64,000 bases of DNA from Verrucomicrobiaceae bacterium (GTDB lineage Bacteria; Verrucomicrobiota; Verrucomicrobiia; Verrucomicrobiales; Verrucomicrobiaceae): the NCBI GenBank assembly GCA_016795485.1, contig JAEUHM010000040.1:124001-188000 (forward strand). The letters are read 5' to 3'. The position numbers were made by a program, and so were the translations under genes. Below are positions 1-9,233 of the stretch, one piece after another (position 1 is the first letter of the stretch; each line of letters starts with the position of its first letter). A model generated the notes under the pieces. It had not been told where the DNA came from and did not search any database. It worked only from the letters and a program-made list of their open reading frames with translations.

Positions 1-907
1 CCAGTTCTTGCTCAGGAGCATCCTGGCTCGCTACGCGATCAAACTCATCGAGCCTCGTCCTCGCCTTGCTACGTTGGGCCTTTACACCAGCCCTCACAAA
101 CTCCAACTCCCGCCTTAAATAGGCCTGCCTCCTCCGCTCGCTACCGGCCTCGATGCTTTCCCTCAACGACTTGGCTTCCAGATATGCGGTGTAGTTTCCA
201 ACATGACTGTAGATGCGCGAATCATCAATCTCCACGATCCTGGTTGCGATGTGATCCAGAAAATACCGATCATGTGTGACAAACAAAACCGCGCCCTTGA
301 ACTCTCGGAGGAAGTTCTCCAACCACTCGATCGATTCCGCATCCAGATGGTTCGTAGGCTCATCCAGAAGCAGCAAGTCGGGTTGTGATACGAGTGCTCT
401 AGCCAGTGCAACTCGCCTCTTTTCGCCACCAGAAAGATCTCGCACGATTCGATCCGCCGCAGGGGCTCCAAGTTCATTCATCACTGCGATGATCCGAGCC
501 TCGAGACCCCAACCGTCACGTAGTTGGATGTCGTTCAACAACGCAGCCTCCTGATCGCCCTTCACCTCACCTGATTCGTAACGCTGGATCATCTCCAGAA
601 CTGCAGAGCCACCTGTGCGGACGTTATCGATCACCGTTGCATCTTCGTTCAAAGAAAACTCTTGGGCCAAATAGCTAGTGAGCATCCCATTCCTGCGGGA
701 GATGGTGCCACTGTCCGGCCGTTCGCTCCCAGCCATGATTTTCATGAGACTGGTTTTGCCCGAGCCGTTTCGACCTACGAGGCCTAGCTTCTCTCCCTCA
801 TGGATCGCCATCGTTGCGTCCGTGAAAACTTGCTGCAAGCCGAACTGGAGACGCAGGTCTTTGACTGAAACGAGGGCTGGAGAAGTTGGAAACACGTTGC
901 CCTCCAT
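1..907 (-). CDS. uup: ABC-F family ATPase, Uup-like (3' part beyond left edge)
   Basis: The reading frame enters from the left edge on the minus strand, so only the N-terminal 302 residues are visible. They contain one complete ABC ATPase domain: Walker A GRNGSGKTS near residue 49, the signature LSGGEKRR, and Walker B LLLLDEPTNHLD, the form typical of ABC-F proteins. After it comes an arginine-rich linker with LEFVRAGVKAQRSKAR, which resembles the Uup linker. ABC-F proteins are soluble, have two ATPase domains, and act on ribosomes or, for Uup, on branched DNA or ribosome function. The second ATPase domain must lie outside the window. The ATG at 907 is chosen because the conserved VSVKDLRLQFG strand follows directly. 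The family is secure; the Uup subgroup is inferred from the linker. Confidence 0.85.
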   Translation of the reverse strand, partial: MEGNVFPTSPALVSVKDLRLQFGLQQVFTDATMAIHEGEKLGLVGRNGSGKTSLMKIMAGSERPDSGTISRRNGMLTSYLAQEFSLNEDATVIDNVRTGGSAVLEMIQRYESGEVKGDQEAALLNDIQLRDGWGLEARIIAVMNELGAPAADRIVRDLSGGEKRRVALARALVSQPDLLLLDEPTNHLDAESIEWLENFLREFKGAVLFVTHDRYFLDHIATRIVEIDDSRIYSHVGNYTAYLEAKSLRESIEAGSERRRQAYLRRELEFVRAGVKAQRSKARTRLDEFDRVASQDAPEQEL

Positions 908-953
908 TGCACGTCAGGCAAAGGAGGGCAATCACGGTCTTGGGGGACGAAGA

Positions 954-1616
954 CTAGTCGTTTAGCACCACGCGAAGAGCGCCACCTGAGATGGCAAAGT
1001 CCTTCACCCCAGCAACAAAACCTTTTACGGCGGGATCACTGCTGATGTCGGCGTTCTGGAATAAGTTCAGGCCTTTGATGTTGCCCAACCAAGCATTAGG
1101 AAGCGATATCCCTCCCACACTGATGTCAGAGATGCTGAACGCCAGCTTCTTCTCTGCATCCATGCGGGCATTGAAAGCGCACTGAATACGAAGCGTCTTG
1201 CCTCCAAACATCGGTGCATCTTTTTCGATGGGTACGATGGCAGTAGCTACACCGCTGCCATTCCCCAACTCTACCTTTACCTGCTCACCCAGACCTTGAT
1301 CGGCCAGGAAGGCATTGATCTCGCGCTCACTGAGCTGCAGGGTTTTCTTCGGGTCAGTTGGAGGGACTTGGGGAGTTGCCTCTGCCTGACCCGCAGCGGA
1401 CATGGCCACAAGCTTTGAATCCAGGGCTTCTTTCTCCGAGTTTGACAGAGCCACTGGGTTCAGGGTGGAAGCATAAAAGTTGTGCTTAACCCACCAGACA
1501 GAAGCGGCTGCGGTGATGCCCGCGGTCCCAAGCACAATAGCGGCAACGACGAAGAAAGGGCGTTTCCAAAATGGACGAACGACTGAGGGAGCGATGGAAG
1601 GAGGGTTCATGTTCAT
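954..1616 (-). CDS. Membrane-anchored protein of unknown function
   Basis: The 220-residue product has a short N-terminal tail, one hydrophobic segment at about residues 20-42, and a remaining domain predicted to lie outside the membrane. I do not recognise a named family. The segment LSEREINAFLADQ followed by an alternating beta-strand pattern loosely recalls YpmS-like anchored proteins, but that is only a resemblance. A second ATG two codons in could also be the start, and neither has a clear ribosome binding site. It lies 80 bp downstream of the Hsp70 gene on the same strand and may be the last gene of that operon or an independent unit before the Uup-like gene. Confidence 0.7.
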   Translation of the reverse strand: MNMNPPSIAPSVVRPFWKRPFFVVAAIVLGTAGITAAASVWWVKHNFYASTLNPVALSNSEKEALDSKLVAMSAAGQAEATPQVPPTDPKKTLQLSEREINAFLADQGLGEQVKVELGNGSGVATAIVPIEKDAPMFGGKTLRIQCAFNARMDAEKKLAFSISDISVGGISLPNAWLGNIKGLNLFQNADISSDPAVKGFVAGVKDFAISGGALRVVLND

Positions 1617-1696
1617 ACGCGTCAGACGTTGGAGGCAAAAAGTTGTTCATCTATTGCAAAATCACTTCCCATCTGGAACTGACTTCTTCGGGCTTG

Positions 1697-3466
1697 CTAC
1701 AAACCGAGCTTGCGATCCAACGCCTCCTCCATCGCTCGCTCTACCAACAAGACGGCCAGGGACTGAGTAACATCGTCGAGCGTTGCATTAGCCCGTTTCA
1801 GAGCAGTAGCATCATGCAACTCCGCTTCCAAAATCTCGCGCACAGCACTGCTCGCACGCCGAATCGCACCCGTATCCACAGCGTCTCCCACCAAAGGAAG
1901 CGCTTCATCGACGGCTGCCAGTAGTTCCTCGGACTTCATCTTCGCCTCAGTCCAGATGCGCTCATTCATGTCATCGAGCGCATGCTCCACACTGGCGTTG
2001 ATCATTTCTTCCACCCGGCTGTCATCTACATCGACAGCAGTATTTTGAATCTCCAAAACAGTGTCTTTACCCGTGGCCGTATCGCGCGCTAGAACACTGA
2101 GGATACCGTCAGCATCAATGCTGAACTGCACACCAACGCGAGCTGTTCCTTTTGCACCCGAAGGAAAAGGCACTTCGACACGGCCAAGCTCCCAGTTGTC
2201 TTTGGCAAGCTCCCGTTCTCCCTGCAGCACACGGATCAGCATGCTTTCCTGACCGGCAACCGCATTGGTAAACATCTCTCCCGCTTTACATGGAATGGTG
2301 CTATTCCGTGGAATGATGATGTTCATCAACCCACCAAACGTCTCGATCCCTAGCGACAATGGCGTCACATCAAGCAAGATCATCTGACGGAGAGCGCCAC
2401 TGAGGATGCCAGCTTGGATCACGGCACCTTTTGCCACTGCTTCATCAGGGTTCTGAGATAAGTTCGGTTCCGTTTTGAAGGCATCTCTCACTCTCTGCCT
2501 CACCAATGGCATCCGAGTGCTGCCTCCAACCAAAATGACCTCATCCAGATCCTCCACGTTGAGTTTTGCGTCATGTAAAGCACGCTGGCAATGTTTGATG
2601 GTCCGATCCACAAACGGACGTGCCATTTGCTCTAGTTCTGCGCGCTCAACCACCACATGAAAGCTGTGGCTGCCATCAATGAATGGCAGAATGACCTCAA
2701 CCGAGTCGTGCGTGGAGAGTTGCCGTTTCGCTCGCTCGGCGGCCTCGGTCCACGCAGCGTCTTGGGCAACATCCTCGGCTGCCGTCCAGTCCCGTTTTGA
2801 TTTCAGATACCGGACCAACGCAGCATCAATGTCATCGCCACCCAACTGCGTGTCGCCTGCCGTCGAGAGAACCTGGAAAACACCGTCACGCATTTCGAGG
2901 ATTGAGATGTCGAAAGTACCACCACCAAAATCATAGACCGCCACTCTCTTTCGCTCGCCAAGCTGATCCAGACCGTAGGCCAGAGCAGCCGCCGTGGGTT
3001 CAGCAAGAATGCGGTCCACACTCAAGCCAGCCAGTTCCGCAGCGTGCTTTGTAGCAGCGCGCTGAGCATCATTGAAGAAAGCTGGCACTGTGATCACTGC
3101 ACGACTCACATTCTGGCCGAGTGAATCTTCAGCGACCTGTTTCAAGTGCTTCAGTATCTCGGCGGACACCTTGCTTGGGGTCGTGCCCAAGACTCTAAGG
3201 TCGTAAGGCGGTTCCCAGTCCGACTCTCCTGGCCGACGACCAATTAAGCGTTTCACCGAAAAAACGGTGCGTGCTGAATCGAGCACCTGCTGACGACGTG
3301 CAGCGGTCCCTACGGTGATATGACCACCAGAACCGTAATGCACCACCGATGGCGTTGATCGCTCGCCATTCTTGTCAGCAAGCAGGATAGGAAATCCTGC
3401 ATCAACAACCCCCACCAGCGAGTTGGTGGTGCCCAAATCAATGCCAAGGATCAGGTTGTTATCCAT
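1697..3466 (-). CDS. Hsp70 family chaperone (DnaK paralogue)
   Basis: This 589-residue protein has the full Hsp70 layout. The ATPase domain starts with [12 protein letters not shown] and includes [15 protein letters not shown] and [14 protein letters not shown] substrate-binding beta domain follows ([16 protein letters not shown]), then a short helical lid. It is shorter than DnaK (about 640) and lacks the long acidic tail, as in HscA-like or specialised DnaK paralogues, so it is probably not the housekeeping dnaK. A longer frame begins at 3490, but the ATG at 3466 places the conserved domain at residue 5. That ATG overlaps the end of the upstream response regulator gene by 8 nt (ATGGATAA), which implies translational coupling. 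No DnaJ or GrpE gene is nearby, so co-chaperones must come from elsewhere. Confidence 0.9.
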   Translation of the reverse strand: MDNNLILGIDLGTTNSLVGVVDAGFPILLADKNGERSTPSVVHYGSGGHITVGTAARRQQVLDSARTVFSVKRLIGRRPGESDWEPPYDLRVLGTTPSKVSAEILKHLKQVAEDSLGQNVSRAVITVPAFFNDAQRAATKHAAELAGLSVDRILAEPTAAALAYGLDQLGERKRVAVYDFGGGTFDISILEMRDGVFQVLSTAGDTQLGGDDIDAALVRYLKSKRDWTAAEDVAQDAAWTEAAERAKRQLSTHDSVEVILPFIDGSHSFHVVVERAELEQMARPFVDRTIKHCQRALHDAKLNVEDLDEVILVGGSTRMPLVRQRVRDAFKTEPNLSQNPDEAVAKGAVIQAGILSGALRQMILLDVTPLSLGIETFGGLMNIIIPRNSTIPCKAGEMFTNAVAGQESMLIRVLQGERELAKDNWELGRVEVPFPSGAKGTARVGVQFSIDADGILSVLARDTATGKDTVLEIQNTAVDVDDSRVEEMINASVEHALDDMNERIWTEAKMKSEELLAAVDEALPLVGDAVDTGAIRRASSAVREILEAELHDATALKRANATLDDVTQSLAVLLVERAMEEALDRKLGL

Positions 3467-4142
3467 TCTCCCGCACCCACTGGCCCGCACGCAGATACAG
3501 CTCCGTCGAACTCCTTAACTGGAGCTTCTCCTTGATCCGTGAGCGATACGTCTCCACCGTAGATTCACCCAGGCCGAGAATCTCCGCGATCTGACGGCTA
3601 TTTTTTCCTCTCCCAAGGAGTTGAAACACCTCCAACTCCCTATCCGCCAGCGACTCGACTCCACTCGCCTGAGCGCTTCCGCCTTTGGTAGCCATTCTTT
3701 CCAATATGCGTGAGGTGACGTTCTTACTGACGTACACATCACCATCCATCACCTTGCGGATGGCCTTAACCACCTCAAATGAAGCCTCGTTCTTGGTGAT
3801 GTAGCCGCGCGCCCCTGCACGCAACACACGCTCGGCGTACACCTCCTCGTCATGCATGGACAGCACCAGAACTTTGACCTGGGAGTTCTGGGCCTTGAGA
3901 TCCTTGAGTAGTTCCAGACCATTGCTCTGCCGTAGCGTGAGATCAATGATCGCCACATCGGGTTCGTGTTCATCAATCAGACGCATAGCGTCACTGGAGT
4001 TGTCTGCTTCTGCGCAAACATTCATGCCCAGATCGCGATTGATGAGCTGAGCGAGCTGCTCCCTAAACATGGGATGATCTTCCACCAAAATAACTTTGAG
4101 GTGGGCAATTGAAGGATCTTTTTGCACGGGGCTAGTTGTCAT
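3459..4142 (-). CDS. NarL/FixJ-type response regulator
   Basis: The 227 residues comprise an N-terminal receiver domain with acidic pocket E21-D22 and phospho-acceptor D67 (AIIDLTL), and a C-terminal LuxR-type helix-turn-helix (LADRELEVFQLLGRGKNSRQIAEILGLG). It should be a DNA-binding transcription factor phosphorylated by the kinase encoded just upstream, whose gene it overlaps by 11 nt. Its own end overlaps the Hsp70 gene by 8 nt. The three genes are therefore very probably one coupled operon. The regulon is unknown. Confidence 0.93.
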   Translation of the reverse strand: MTTSPVQKDPSIAHLKVILVEDHPMFREQLAQLINRDLGMNVCAEADNSSDAMRLIDEHEPDVAIIDLTLRQSNGLELLKDLKAQNSQVKVLVLSMHDEEVYAERVLRAGARGYITKNEASFEVVKAIRKVMDGDVYVSKNVTSRILERMATKGGSAQASGVESLADRELEVFQLLGRGKNSRQIAEILGLGESTVETYRSRIKEKLQLRSSTELYLRAGQWVRENG

Positions 4143-5190
4143 CTTCGTGTCGGGTTCTAACTTTCATCACACAGGATACCGAGGTGCCGCCCTCGGGTCG
4201 AGGTTCAAATTCAATGACTGTGCCAAGCGCCTGGGCTCGATACCGCATGGTGCGCAGTCCAAGACCCTCGCTTCGATCAGATTTTCGAGGAGCTAAGCCT
4301 TTGCCGTTATCTTCGATCCGCAACTCAAGCAAGTCACCCATCGCGCGCAGAGTAATGCTGATCTCGCTGGCTCCACTGTGCTTCACTGCGTTGTTAACAG
4401 CTTCTTGAGCGATGCGATAGAGGTGCATGGCGACATCTGGGTCATCCACGTGGACTTCAGACCACTCGGCTACCTCGATCGGAATCCCTGTCATCCGGCC
4501 AGTGGTCTCGGCCAACTCAGACAAAGCTGTAGACAACCCCGTACGGTCCACGTGAACAGGGAAAATGCCTCTTGCCAAGCTCCTGGCCTCGATGACTGAC
4601 GCTTGGATCGAGTGTTCAATACTCTCTGCATCACGGACCTCTGGAACACCACGAACCTCAAGGTCCTCCGCAAGCGCTCGAGCCGCGCAACCAATTGCCG
4701 CAAGCTGCTGGCAGAGACCATCATGCAAATCCTGACCAATGCGCTGCTGTTCATACTCCGAGATCGAGATAATCTCCTTCTCAAGCTGCCGCATCTCCTC
4801 CAATGCGGCAATCCGCGCCCTGTCTGCTTCATGGCGGGCTTTGATCGCTGAGGCGGCTAGCGCCGCGATAATAAACACCAGCAAGCGATTGAACATTGCC
4901 AGGGTGTAGGCCGCCATCCCAGGGAAAATGTGTCCCTCCAGATTGGTCATCCATGACAACACCGCACAAATCATAGCCAGTATGAGCCCAAGCCTCCTCC
5001 CACCCCACCACACAGCCAGAGTTATGGGCATGCAGTAAAGCAAAAAGGCGCTCCATTCACTTCCAAGCTGGTGATCCAGCCAGCTGATGCCACCGCACAG
5101 CGAGACAAGCACCACCGACATCAACCACGACGGTAGATAGTCCGGGGCGTTCTGAATCCGCTGAAAAAAACCAAATGGCACTTTGCCCAT
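4132..5190 (-). CDS. Membrane sensor histidine kinase, NarX/DegS type (HisKA_3)
   Basis: The 352-residue kinase begins with several hydrophobic segments between about residues 20 and 115, forming a compact membrane sensor with little periplasmic sequence. A short coiled coil follows, then a HisKA_3 dimerisation domain with phospho-acceptor H156 in GQDLHDGLCQQL, and a HATPase_c domain (QEAVNNAVKHS and RIEDNGKGL). This architecture pairs with NarL-type regulators, and the cognate regulator gene overlaps its 3' end by 11 nt. The input signal cannot be read from the sequence; the membrane part resembles small MASE-like or DUF4118-like sensors, without certainty. It is the first gene of the kinase/regulator/Hsp70 operon. 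Confidence 0.9.
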   Translation of the reverse strand: MGKVPFGFFQRIQNAPDYLPSWLMSVVLVSLCGGISWLDHQLGSEWSAFLLYCMPITLAVWWGGRRLGLILAMICAVLSWMTNLEGHIFPGMAAYTLAMFNRLLVFIIAALAASAIKARHEADRARIAALEEMRQLEKEIISISEYEQQRIGQDLHDGLCQQLAAIGCAARALAEDLEVRGVPEVRDAESIEHSIQASVIEARSLARGIFPVHVDRTGLSTALSELAETTGRMTGIPIEVAEWSEVHVDDPDVAMHLYRIAQEAVNNAVKHSGASEISITLRAMGDLLELRIEDNGKGLAPRKSDRSEGLGLRTMRYRAQALGTVIEFEPRPEGGTSVSCVMKVRTRHEDDN

Positions 5191-5260
5191 ATCGACCGTG
5201 GAACTTTGCGGTTAGGTCGGGACTAGCAAGGACCAAATGCACATCCCGGCGATCCAAATC

Positions 5261-6709
5261 TCACTTCTCTGGACGCTTCTTCTTCCCCTTAGAACCCGGC
5301 CGTTCAGCTCGGAACGAGGCTCCATTGTCCTGTGGCATTGCTTGATGCCAGCCAGTGACCAGTTTTACCAAACGGTCGGTGATATCGCCATGCTCCCTCG
5401 CCAAATCCTTGGATTCCGCTTGGTCGGACTCCAGGTCGTAGAGTGCCGGGCGTGAACCGTCGTAATCACACAGCAACTTCCACTTCCCTTCACGCACGGC
5501 CAGATCAGGCAAGGGCTCTACGACGTGTGGTAACCAATTTTTGCGATCCGGTGGTCGGCGCCAGAAGATGGGGGCTCTCCTGGAAACCGTACCCGCCCCA
5601 ACAAGTGCTTCTGACACATTTTCACCATCCCAACGCACCTCTGAAGGAGTTGCTACCCCGGTAATCGCCAAAAGTGAGGGGGGGATATCCATGGCGGCGA
5701 AAACAGACGTGTCGTTTCTGCTTCCAGATGCGCCTGCATTCACAAGTCCAGGCCCCCAAACTACCAGCGGTGATCGGACTCCGCCCTCGTAAAGCGTTGT
5801 CTTGGAGCCACGAAATGGACTGGCGCTTCCGGCACCGGGCTCAGGGCCGTTGTCTGAACAAATCATCACCAACGTGTTGTCACGCAGAGAGGGTGAGTTT
5901 CTCAGGTGCCCAAAAAGCTTCCCGAGTTGACGATCCATCTCCTCCAGCACGGCGAGATAAAGCTCCTGCTTGTTGTTGCCCCATTTGGAAACTGGCGGCC
6001 ACCACGGACCGTGCACATCATCTGGCCAAAGGTTGATATAAAATGGCTGTTTCTTATTCGCTGCTTGATCAATAAACTTGATGGCAGCATCGACAAACCC
6101 GGTCGTGATCTCAGAGCGCTGCATCCAGGTGAAGGGCCTGCCCAACCGCTCAGCATCAGCCCATATTTTCCCTGGCTGCGTGTCTCCTGGTTTCAGCGTG
6201 AGCGGCAAGAGTTTCGCTCCCATCCCCTCGAAGTTGGTCAACGACTCATCAAATCCGTATTCAGTAATCGCTGGCGCATTGTCCACGTCTCGCTGCCCGC
6301 CGAGGTGCCACTTGCCGAAATGGCCGGTTGCATATCCAGCTCTTTGCAACACCCTCGCAAGTGTCGGAGCTGATGGATCAAGCCATTGAGCGACCCCACG
6401 TCGTTCATTGTTTGCACGATTGTCCAAGTAGGAAGTAATCCGCCACCGCGTGGGATACTGGCCTGTCGTAAATGCACAACGAGATGGCGAACAAATCGGC
6501 GAGTTAACGTAAAATTGCGAAAATCGAATCCCTTCGGCAGCTAGACGATCAACTTCAGGCGTCTTGGCCTTAACATTGCCAAAGCACGAGAAATCTCCCC
6601 ACCCCATGTCGTCGATAAGGACAAAAACGACATTGGGCCTTGCTCGTTCAGCAATCGCATGAGTTGCACTCCAAAAGAGCGCCAGCGCGGTCAGCACGCG
6701 ACAAAACAT
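5261..6709 (-). CDS. Exported sulfatase (arylsulfatase family)
   Basis: The 482-residue protein has an N-terminal signal peptide (about residues 1-20) and the alkaline phosphatase-like sulfatase fold. The metal-binding start is VFVLIDDMGWGD with D33 and D34. The catalytic formylglycine precursor is C73 in CSPSR, followed by a GQYP segment. GKWHLGG and a CSDNGPEPG metal site are also present. It should hydrolyse sulfate esters, probably of polysaccharides, in the periplasm. Activity requires a formylglycine-generating or sulfatase-maturating enzyme, and none is encoded in this window. It lies 11 bp downstream of a DUF1501 gene, a pairing common in Planctomycetes and Verrucomicrobia. The C-terminus is lysine-rich. 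The substrate is unknown. Confidence 0.92.
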   Translation of the reverse strand: MFCRVLTALALFWSATHAIAERARPNVVFVLIDDMGWGDFSCFGNVKAKTPEVDRLAAEGIRFSQFYVNSPICSPSRCAFTTGQYPTRWRITSYLDNRANNERRGVAQWLDPSAPTLARVLQRAGYATGHFGKWHLGGQRDVDNAPAITEYGFDESLTNFEGMGAKLLPLTLKPGDTQPGKIWADAERLGRPFTWMQRSEITTGFVDAAIKFIDQAANKKQPFYINLWPDDVHGPWWPPVSKWGNNKQELYLAVLEEMDRQLGKLFGHLRNSPSLRDNTLVMICSDNGPEPGAGSASPFRGSKTTLYEGGVRSPLVVWGPGLVNAGASGSRNDTSVFAAMDIPPSLLAITGVATPSEVRWDGENVSEALVGAGTVSRRAPIFWRRPPDRKNWLPHVVEPLPDLAVREGKWKLLCDYDGSRPALYDLESDQAESKDLAREHGDITDRLVKLVTGWHQAMPQDNGASFRAERPGSKGKKKRPEK

Positions 6710-6720
6710 CAGCAGTAGCC

Positions 6721-8148
6721 TTAGCTAATCAGTTCAGGGATTGGGCGACCGTTCTCAACAATGTGCACCGGACGACCATTGAAGTCATTGATGGTGACCT
6801 TGGCAGAGTCGATCCCTAGATGGTGGTAGATGGTGGAAAGAAAATCACCAGGTCCACACGGCCTCTCGATCACATCTTCACCACGTTTATCTGTAGCACC
6901 AATAAGCTGACCCGTGCGAATGCCACCGCCGGCCCAGATGTTCGTAAAGGCACGCGGCCAGTGATCACGACCAGGTTGCAACGTGCCAGCAGGCGCACTC
7001 GCATCGCCAGCTCCAGTGCTACGATCAAAGCTGATCTTCGGCGTACGACCAAACTCACCGGTCACCACCACAAGAACGCGCTTGTCCAGTCCGCGGGCAT
7101 AAATGTCTTCGATCAATGCCGCTACCGCAAGATCATAGTTAGGCATCCTGAAACGCAATGCTTCAAACTGATGATGATTCACTGCGTGATCATCCCAATT
7201 GTTAACTCTCCCACAGAGTGGGCCATTCAAACTGCTTGTGACGATCTCAACACCAGCTTCGACTAGGCGGCGAGCAAGCAGCAGTTGCTGACCCCAACGA
7301 TTGCGCCCGTATCGCTCGCGCGTTGCCTCTTCCTCCTTCGACAGATCGAAGGCATCCCGCGTGTGGGGATTGGTCAACAAAGTCATAGCTTGTGATTCAA
7401 ACTCGTCCAATGCACCGAGTTCGCCCTCGCGATCGAAGGCACGTTCCATGCGATCAAGGCTTTTGCGCAGGGCGATCCTGTCACTTAGACGCCTCGTTTC
7501 AGACTCATCAGCCAGACCTATGTTCGGGACCTGGAAGCTCGGGCGATTCGGGTCGTCTGTGACTGAGAACGGCGCATAGGCATCCCCAAGGTAAGCCGGG
7601 CTGGAGTATTCGGGGGAAGCGGGTGGCACTCCGATGTAATTGGGCAAGGGATTGTCACGACCGCCATTTTTGGAGCGCAGATAATGGGCCACGGACATCC
7701 AGTCGGGCAGTCGTGGCTTCGGTTTGTCGCGTTCGTCCGAGTCGCCCGAGAACATCTGCATTGTCCCTGCGGGATGACCCCCAGCTTTCTGATACATGGA
7801 GCGAAGAACAGTAAACTTGTCTGCAATCTTAGCCTGTAGCGGTAGCAACTCGGTGAAATGCATACCTGGCACTTTCGTGGGGATCGTTTTGAACGGACCG
7901 CGATACTCACTTCCGATATCCGGCTTCGGATCATAGGAATCCACATGGGAAAGGCCTCCCGGAAGCCAAACCATGATCACTGCAGTGCGTTCCGAGGCTG
8001 GCTTGAGCGCATTCTCGGCCCGTAGACGTAGCAAGCCCGGAAGGCCTATCGACGCAAATCCAGTCAGCCCGATCTGCATGAACGAGCGCCTGGAGGTCAG
8101 AGGACCACCACAACGAATGATTGAGCCAGGGGGATTATTTGAACTCAT
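6721..8148 (-). CDS. DUF1501 family exported protein
   Basis: The 475-residue protein carries a twin-arginine-type leader (TSRRSFMQIG near residue 18) followed by a hydrophobic stretch, so Tat export is likely. The body matches DUF1501, an alkaline phosphatase-like family abundant in Planctomycetes and Verrucomicrobia, seen here in MVWLPGGLSHVDSYDPKP, the ITSGEFGRTP-like VVTGEFGRTPK, and a GRDHWPRAFTNIW motif. The function is not established; DUF1501 genes usually sit beside sulfatases or PSCyt/DUF1553 genes. Here a sulfatase follows 11 bp downstream. A longer frame starts at 8166, but the ATG at 8148 gives a more usual Tat leader. Confidence 0.9.
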   Translation of the reverse strand: MSSNNPPGSIIRCGGPLTSRRSFMQIGLTGFASIGLPGLLRLRAENALKPASERTAVIMVWLPGGLSHVDSYDPKPDIGSEYRGPFKTIPTKVPGMHFTELLPLQAKIADKFTVLRSMYQKAGGHPAGTMQMFSGDSDERDKPKPRLPDWMSVAHYLRSKNGGRDNPLPNYIGVPPASPEYSSPAYLGDAYAPFSVTDDPNRPSFQVPNIGLADESETRRLSDRIALRKSLDRMERAFDREGELGALDEFESQAMTLLTNPHTRDAFDLSKEEEATRERYGRNRWGQQLLLARRLVEAGVEIVTSSLNGPLCGRVNNWDDHAVNHHQFEALRFRMPNYDLAVAALIEDIYARGLDKRVLVVVTGEFGRTPKISFDRSTGAGDASAPAGTLQPGRDHWPRAFTNIWAGGGIRTGQLIGATDKRGEDVIERPCGPGDFLSTIYHHLGIDSAKVTINDFNGRPVHIVENGRPIPELIS

Positions 8149-8222
8149 TGGTCTTCCTACGCTCACAAAATGGCCCGTTTTACGAACATCGAGCCCCAGA
8201 TTCCTAGTTCTTGGCAGTCGGT

Positions 8223-9233
8223 TTACCTCCGAATGACCTCGGAAAACATATCAACATGAGTTGCGGCCTTTGCTTTCTCATTGATTTGAGATCTTTTCCG
8301 CAGCGTCTCGAAGTCCAGACCCTTGAAGTCGAAAACACCTCTTTCATAAAGCGCCTCATCGGCCTTGCCGTTCAAAAGGAATCGCCAGTCCCAAGACATC
8401 CGCTTATCCTTGGGGCGTTGGGTGCGAATGGTGGTGGTGCAATTAGTCGTGATGGCGTTGTACCATGCCGGGCTTGCATGCAGTTCGTTCAGTCCCTGGA
8501 TGTATTCCATGAATCGTTCGCGCGCCTGAACGGCAGTGGCATTGGTGTGGTAAAGAAAGACATCTTCGCCTTTTCGCACGCTGGTGCGTAAGCGGATCAC
8601 GTCTCGCTCATCCGCAACGATATAGATGAGTTCAAACTGACGATAAAGGCCACCGAGAGCAGAGTAGCTTTCACCCACCTCTTTCCGCGTCTCTATCGAG
8701 AAACAAATCGGTGAACTGCCTGAGAACTGAAAGCTAAGAATGGGATGAGCCATCCAGGGAGAACCCCAATAGCAGATCGCGATATCAAAACCGGTAATCT
8801 TGTCGAGATCGACCGTTCGTGTCTCCCAACGCTCTGTGAAGTCGTTGGGTGTCCTGTAGTCGAAGTTTCTTACGTGGTGGAGCGTCACCATGCTGCCATT
8901 CACCTCTGCCCAGGCGGTCTTTGAAACGTCCGTTTGCCAGTCGCGATCACTCCGAGGTCGCTGGGTGAGCCACAGAGCCAAGATAGAACAGAAGATTCCG
9001 GCCCAGGCAGCCGAGAGGCCTAACAAAGATCCTATCTTCCAGACGAAGATGCCGTGAATCGTCAACAGCAAAGCGATGATTACAAGATTGCCCTTCCCCA
9101 GGGGTGCATCAAACCAGACAGCTCCCATCTCCCACAAAAGAATCGGCAGCCCAATGAAGCACAATCCGATGCGACCAATCGTGCTCACTCTAGGCGGCAC
9201 TGGCTGGTAATCAGAAGTTGCTAACGTGTTCAT
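8223..9233 (-). CDS. DUF4105 (Lnb-type periplasmic domain) membrane protein
   Basis: The 336-residue product has about three membrane segments near residues 22-85. It then has a domain that I match to DUF4105: ISIETRKE-like SIETRKEVGESYSALGG, IVADERDVIRLR, and the conserved PAWYNAITTNCTT stretch with a cysteine that is characteristic of the family. DUF4105 proteins are membrane or periplasmic and their biochemical role is unclear; a papain-like fold has been suggested. The frame is open to 9281, but the ATG at 9233 is preferred because it precedes the hydrophobic region. It overlaps the 3' end of the upstream lipase-like gene by 23 nt, so the two genes are probably co-translated. Confidence 0.8.
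   Translation of the reverse strand: MNTLATSDYQPVPPRVSTIGRIGLCFIGLPILLWEMGAVWFDAPLGKGNLVIIALLLTIHGIFVWKIGSLLGLSAAWAGIFCSILALWLTQRPRSDRDWQTDVSKTAWAEVNGSMVTLHHVRNFDYRTPNDFTERWETRTVDLDKITGFDIAICYWGSPWMAHPILSFQFSGSSPICFSIETRKEVGESYSALGGLYRQFELIYIVADERDVIRLRTSVRKGEDVFLYHTNATAVQARERFMEYIQGLNELHASPAWYNAITTNCTTTIRTQRPKDKRMSWDWRFLLNGKADEALYERGVFDFKGLDFETLRKRSQINEKAKAATHVDMFSEVIRR

Noticed and set aside
163-477. 104-codon minus-strand frame at the left edge
   Set aside because: It is out of frame with the Uup-like ABC-F gene that runs through the same region with clear Walker and signature motifs.
9091-9115. A sequence resembling the 15-bp palindromic box (CCTTCCCCAGGGG)
   Set aside because: It lies inside the DUF4105 coding region and lacks one base of the palindrome centre; probably chance.
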